Under the pieces are notes generated by a model. The model saw only the letters and a program-made list of their open reading frames with translations. It ran no database searches and had not been told where the DNA came from. A DNA stretch of 64,000 nt from Legionella rowbothamii (GTDB taxonomy: Bacteria > Pseudomonadota > Gammaproteobacteria > Legionellales > Legionellaceae). Position numbers and translations under genes: made by a program. How positions within the stretch are numbered: position 1 is the first letter of the stretch; every line of letters begins with the position of its first letter. Location of the stretch: positions 186,001 through 250,000 of the forward strand of contig NZ_CAAAIM010000002.1 in the NCBI RefSeq assembly GCF_900639985.1. Reading direction: 5' to 3'. This document shows positions 63,013 to 64,000 of this stretch, one piece after another.

Positions 63013-64000
63013 ATGAATCTACACGTCGTAATATTAGCTGCAGGACAGGGCAAAAGAATGTATTCCAATACTCCTAAGGTGCTTCACCAGATTGCGGGAA
63101 AGCCTATGTTAGTTCGGGTAGTGGAAACTGCACAGCAACTAAACCCTGATGCAATCCATGTTATCTATGGTCATGGTGGTGAACAAATTAAGAACTCACT
63201 CCCTGACTTACCTGTGCATTGGGTTCATCAGGCAGAACAATTAGGTACTGGGCATGCATTAATGCAAGCGCTACCTCATATTCCACCACAAGCACAAGTT
63301 CTTGTTTTATCTGCTGATGTCCCACTTATTCAAGCAGATATCCTTCGATCTTTAGTTGAATGTAGCAAACCAGCTGATATTCATCAATCCGTTTTGGCAC
63401 TTTTAGTTGCCCACCTGGAAAACCCTTTTGGTTTGGGCCGTATAATTCGAGATATTCAAGGCAAAGTTTATGCCATTGTAGAAGAAAAAGATGCAAATGA
63501 GCAAGAAAAGAATATTAAAGAAATTTATACGGGGATTTGTTGCGCAAAAGCAGAAAATTTAGCGCATTGGTTGCCCCGGTTAAGCAATAAAAACGCACAA
63601 CAGGAGTATTATCTAACCGATATTATTGCCTTAGCGGTGGCGGATGAGGCAATTATTGCTACTTTAAAAACTAAGGATGTGTCGGAGATTAACGGGGTTA
63701 ATAATCGTTTACAGTTACAGCAATTAGAACGTATTTGGCAACGTCGTGAGGCAGAACGATTGATGCTACAAGGGGTCGCTATTGCCGATGCTCAGCGCTT
63801 TGATCTACGGGGTGAATTAATTTGTGGTAAAGACGTTTTCATTGATGTGAACTGTGTTTTCAATGGGAAGATAATTTTGGGAGATGGTTGTGTTGTTGGA
63901 CCTAACTGCATGTTGACTAATGTAACGCTTGGAGCGGGCACAGAAATTTTTGCCAACAGTGTATTGGAGGGGTGTACTATTGGTGAGGAGTGCGCGATAG
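63013..64000 (+). CDS. glmU: Bifunctional N-acetylglucosamine-1-phosphate uridyltransferase/acetyltransferase, 3'-partial
   Basis: The first 329 residues of GlmU, cut by the right window edge. The uridyltransferase domain is complete: LAAGQGKRMYSNTPKVLH at residues 8-25, QLGTGHALMQAL, and the later LVEDKDA-like VEEKDANEQEK. The hexapeptide left-handed beta-helix of the acetyltransferase begins near residue 255 (LICGKDVFIDVNCVFNGKII) and continues outside. GlmU makes UDP-N-acetylglucosamine for peptidoglycan and LPS. No strong ribosome site is visible before the ATG. Confidence 0.94.
   Translation, partial: MNLHVVILAAGQGKRMYSNTPKVLHQIAGKPMLVRVVETAQQLNPDAIHVIYGHGGEQIKNSLPDLPVHWVHQAEQLGTGHALMQALPHIPPQAQVLVLSADVPLIQADILRSLVECSKPADIHQSVLALLVAHLENPFGLGRIIRDIQGKVYAIVEEKDANEQEKNIKEIYTGICCAKAENLAHWLPRLSNKNAQQEYYLTDIIALAVADEAIIATLKTKDVSEINGVNNRLQLQQLERIWQRREAERLMLQGVAIADAQRFDLRGELICGKDVFIDVNCVFNGKIILGDGCVVGPNCMLTNVTLGAGTEIFANSVLEGCTIGEECAI

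Overview
The window reads as chromosome of a gammaproteobacterium, most likely Legionella or a close relative (inference). Supporting points are the AT-rich DNA, gammaproteobacterial housekeeping blocks (rppH-ptsP-lgt-thyA, mnmG-rsmG-parA-parB, ubiE-ubiJ-ubiB-tatA-tatB), a caa3-type cytochrome oxidase, and several orphan Lys/Glu-rich or repeat-rich proteins of the kind common among Legionella secreted effectors. No rRNA, tRNA or CRISPR array was seen.

Layout. 1-1.2 kb: an orphan gene entering from the left. 1.37-5.2 kb: a compact isonitrile natural-product cluster (PvcA-like isonitrile synthase, PvcB-like Fe/2-oxoglutarate enzyme, cytochrome P450) with a divergent LysR regulator. 5.2-8.2 kb: a low-density region with a cold-shock protein, small orphan genes and the terminal remnant of a Tn3-family transposon. 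8.2-11.6 kb: ubiquinone biosynthesis plus tatAB. 11.9-15.9 kb: an outer-membrane protein, an inner-membrane glycosyltransferase with a c-di-GMP-binding type N-terminus, and a GDP-mannose enzyme, which together suggest a regulated glycan export module. 16.3-17.6 kb: a DUF1841 protein and a LysE/ArgO exporter. 17.7-23.9 kb: a four-haem cytochrome c and coxB-coxA-cox11-coxC. 23.9-25.0 kb: a graveyard of a decayed helical gene and a decayed toxin-like tail followed by the start of a truncated gene. 25.0-31.0 kb: an MFS transporter, parB, parA, rsmG and mnmG.

31.2-39.4 kb: a protein with three YbjQ-like repeats, then the MoxR/Bat operon (moxR, DUF58, DUF4381, batA, batB, a TPR protein with a twenty-copy 15-bp repeat, batD). 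39.9-46.5 kb: a HEPN-like protein, dus, a pteridine-reductase-like SDR, midA-like methyltransferase, a PTPS/QueD-like protein, priA and a thioesterase. 46.5-53.3 kb: DUF1993, a zinc alcohol dehydrogenase, a GGDEF remnant, a nitroreductase, PRPP synthetase, AMP/thymidine phosphorylase and a beta-CASP nuclease, which look like a low-oxygen or stress metabolic block. 53.6-55.5 kb: two orphan effector-like genes, one with Pro/Ser/Gly repeats. 55.4-60.6 kb: thyA, lgt, a TSUP transporter, ptsP split in two by an apparent one-base frameshift, and rppH. 60.9-64.0 kb: asparaginase, another orphan, and the 5' part of glmU running off the right edge.

Two kinds of dispersed sequence recur between genes: a palindromic repeat (about 16.1, 22.9 and 61.9 kb) and a shared U-tailed terminator element (about 1.3 and 32.5 kb). 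The most notable items are the isonitrile-P450 cluster, the putative c-di-GMP-gated glycan module, the Pro/Ser/Gly repeat protein, the ptsP frameshift, and the decayed toxin-immunity-like remnant.
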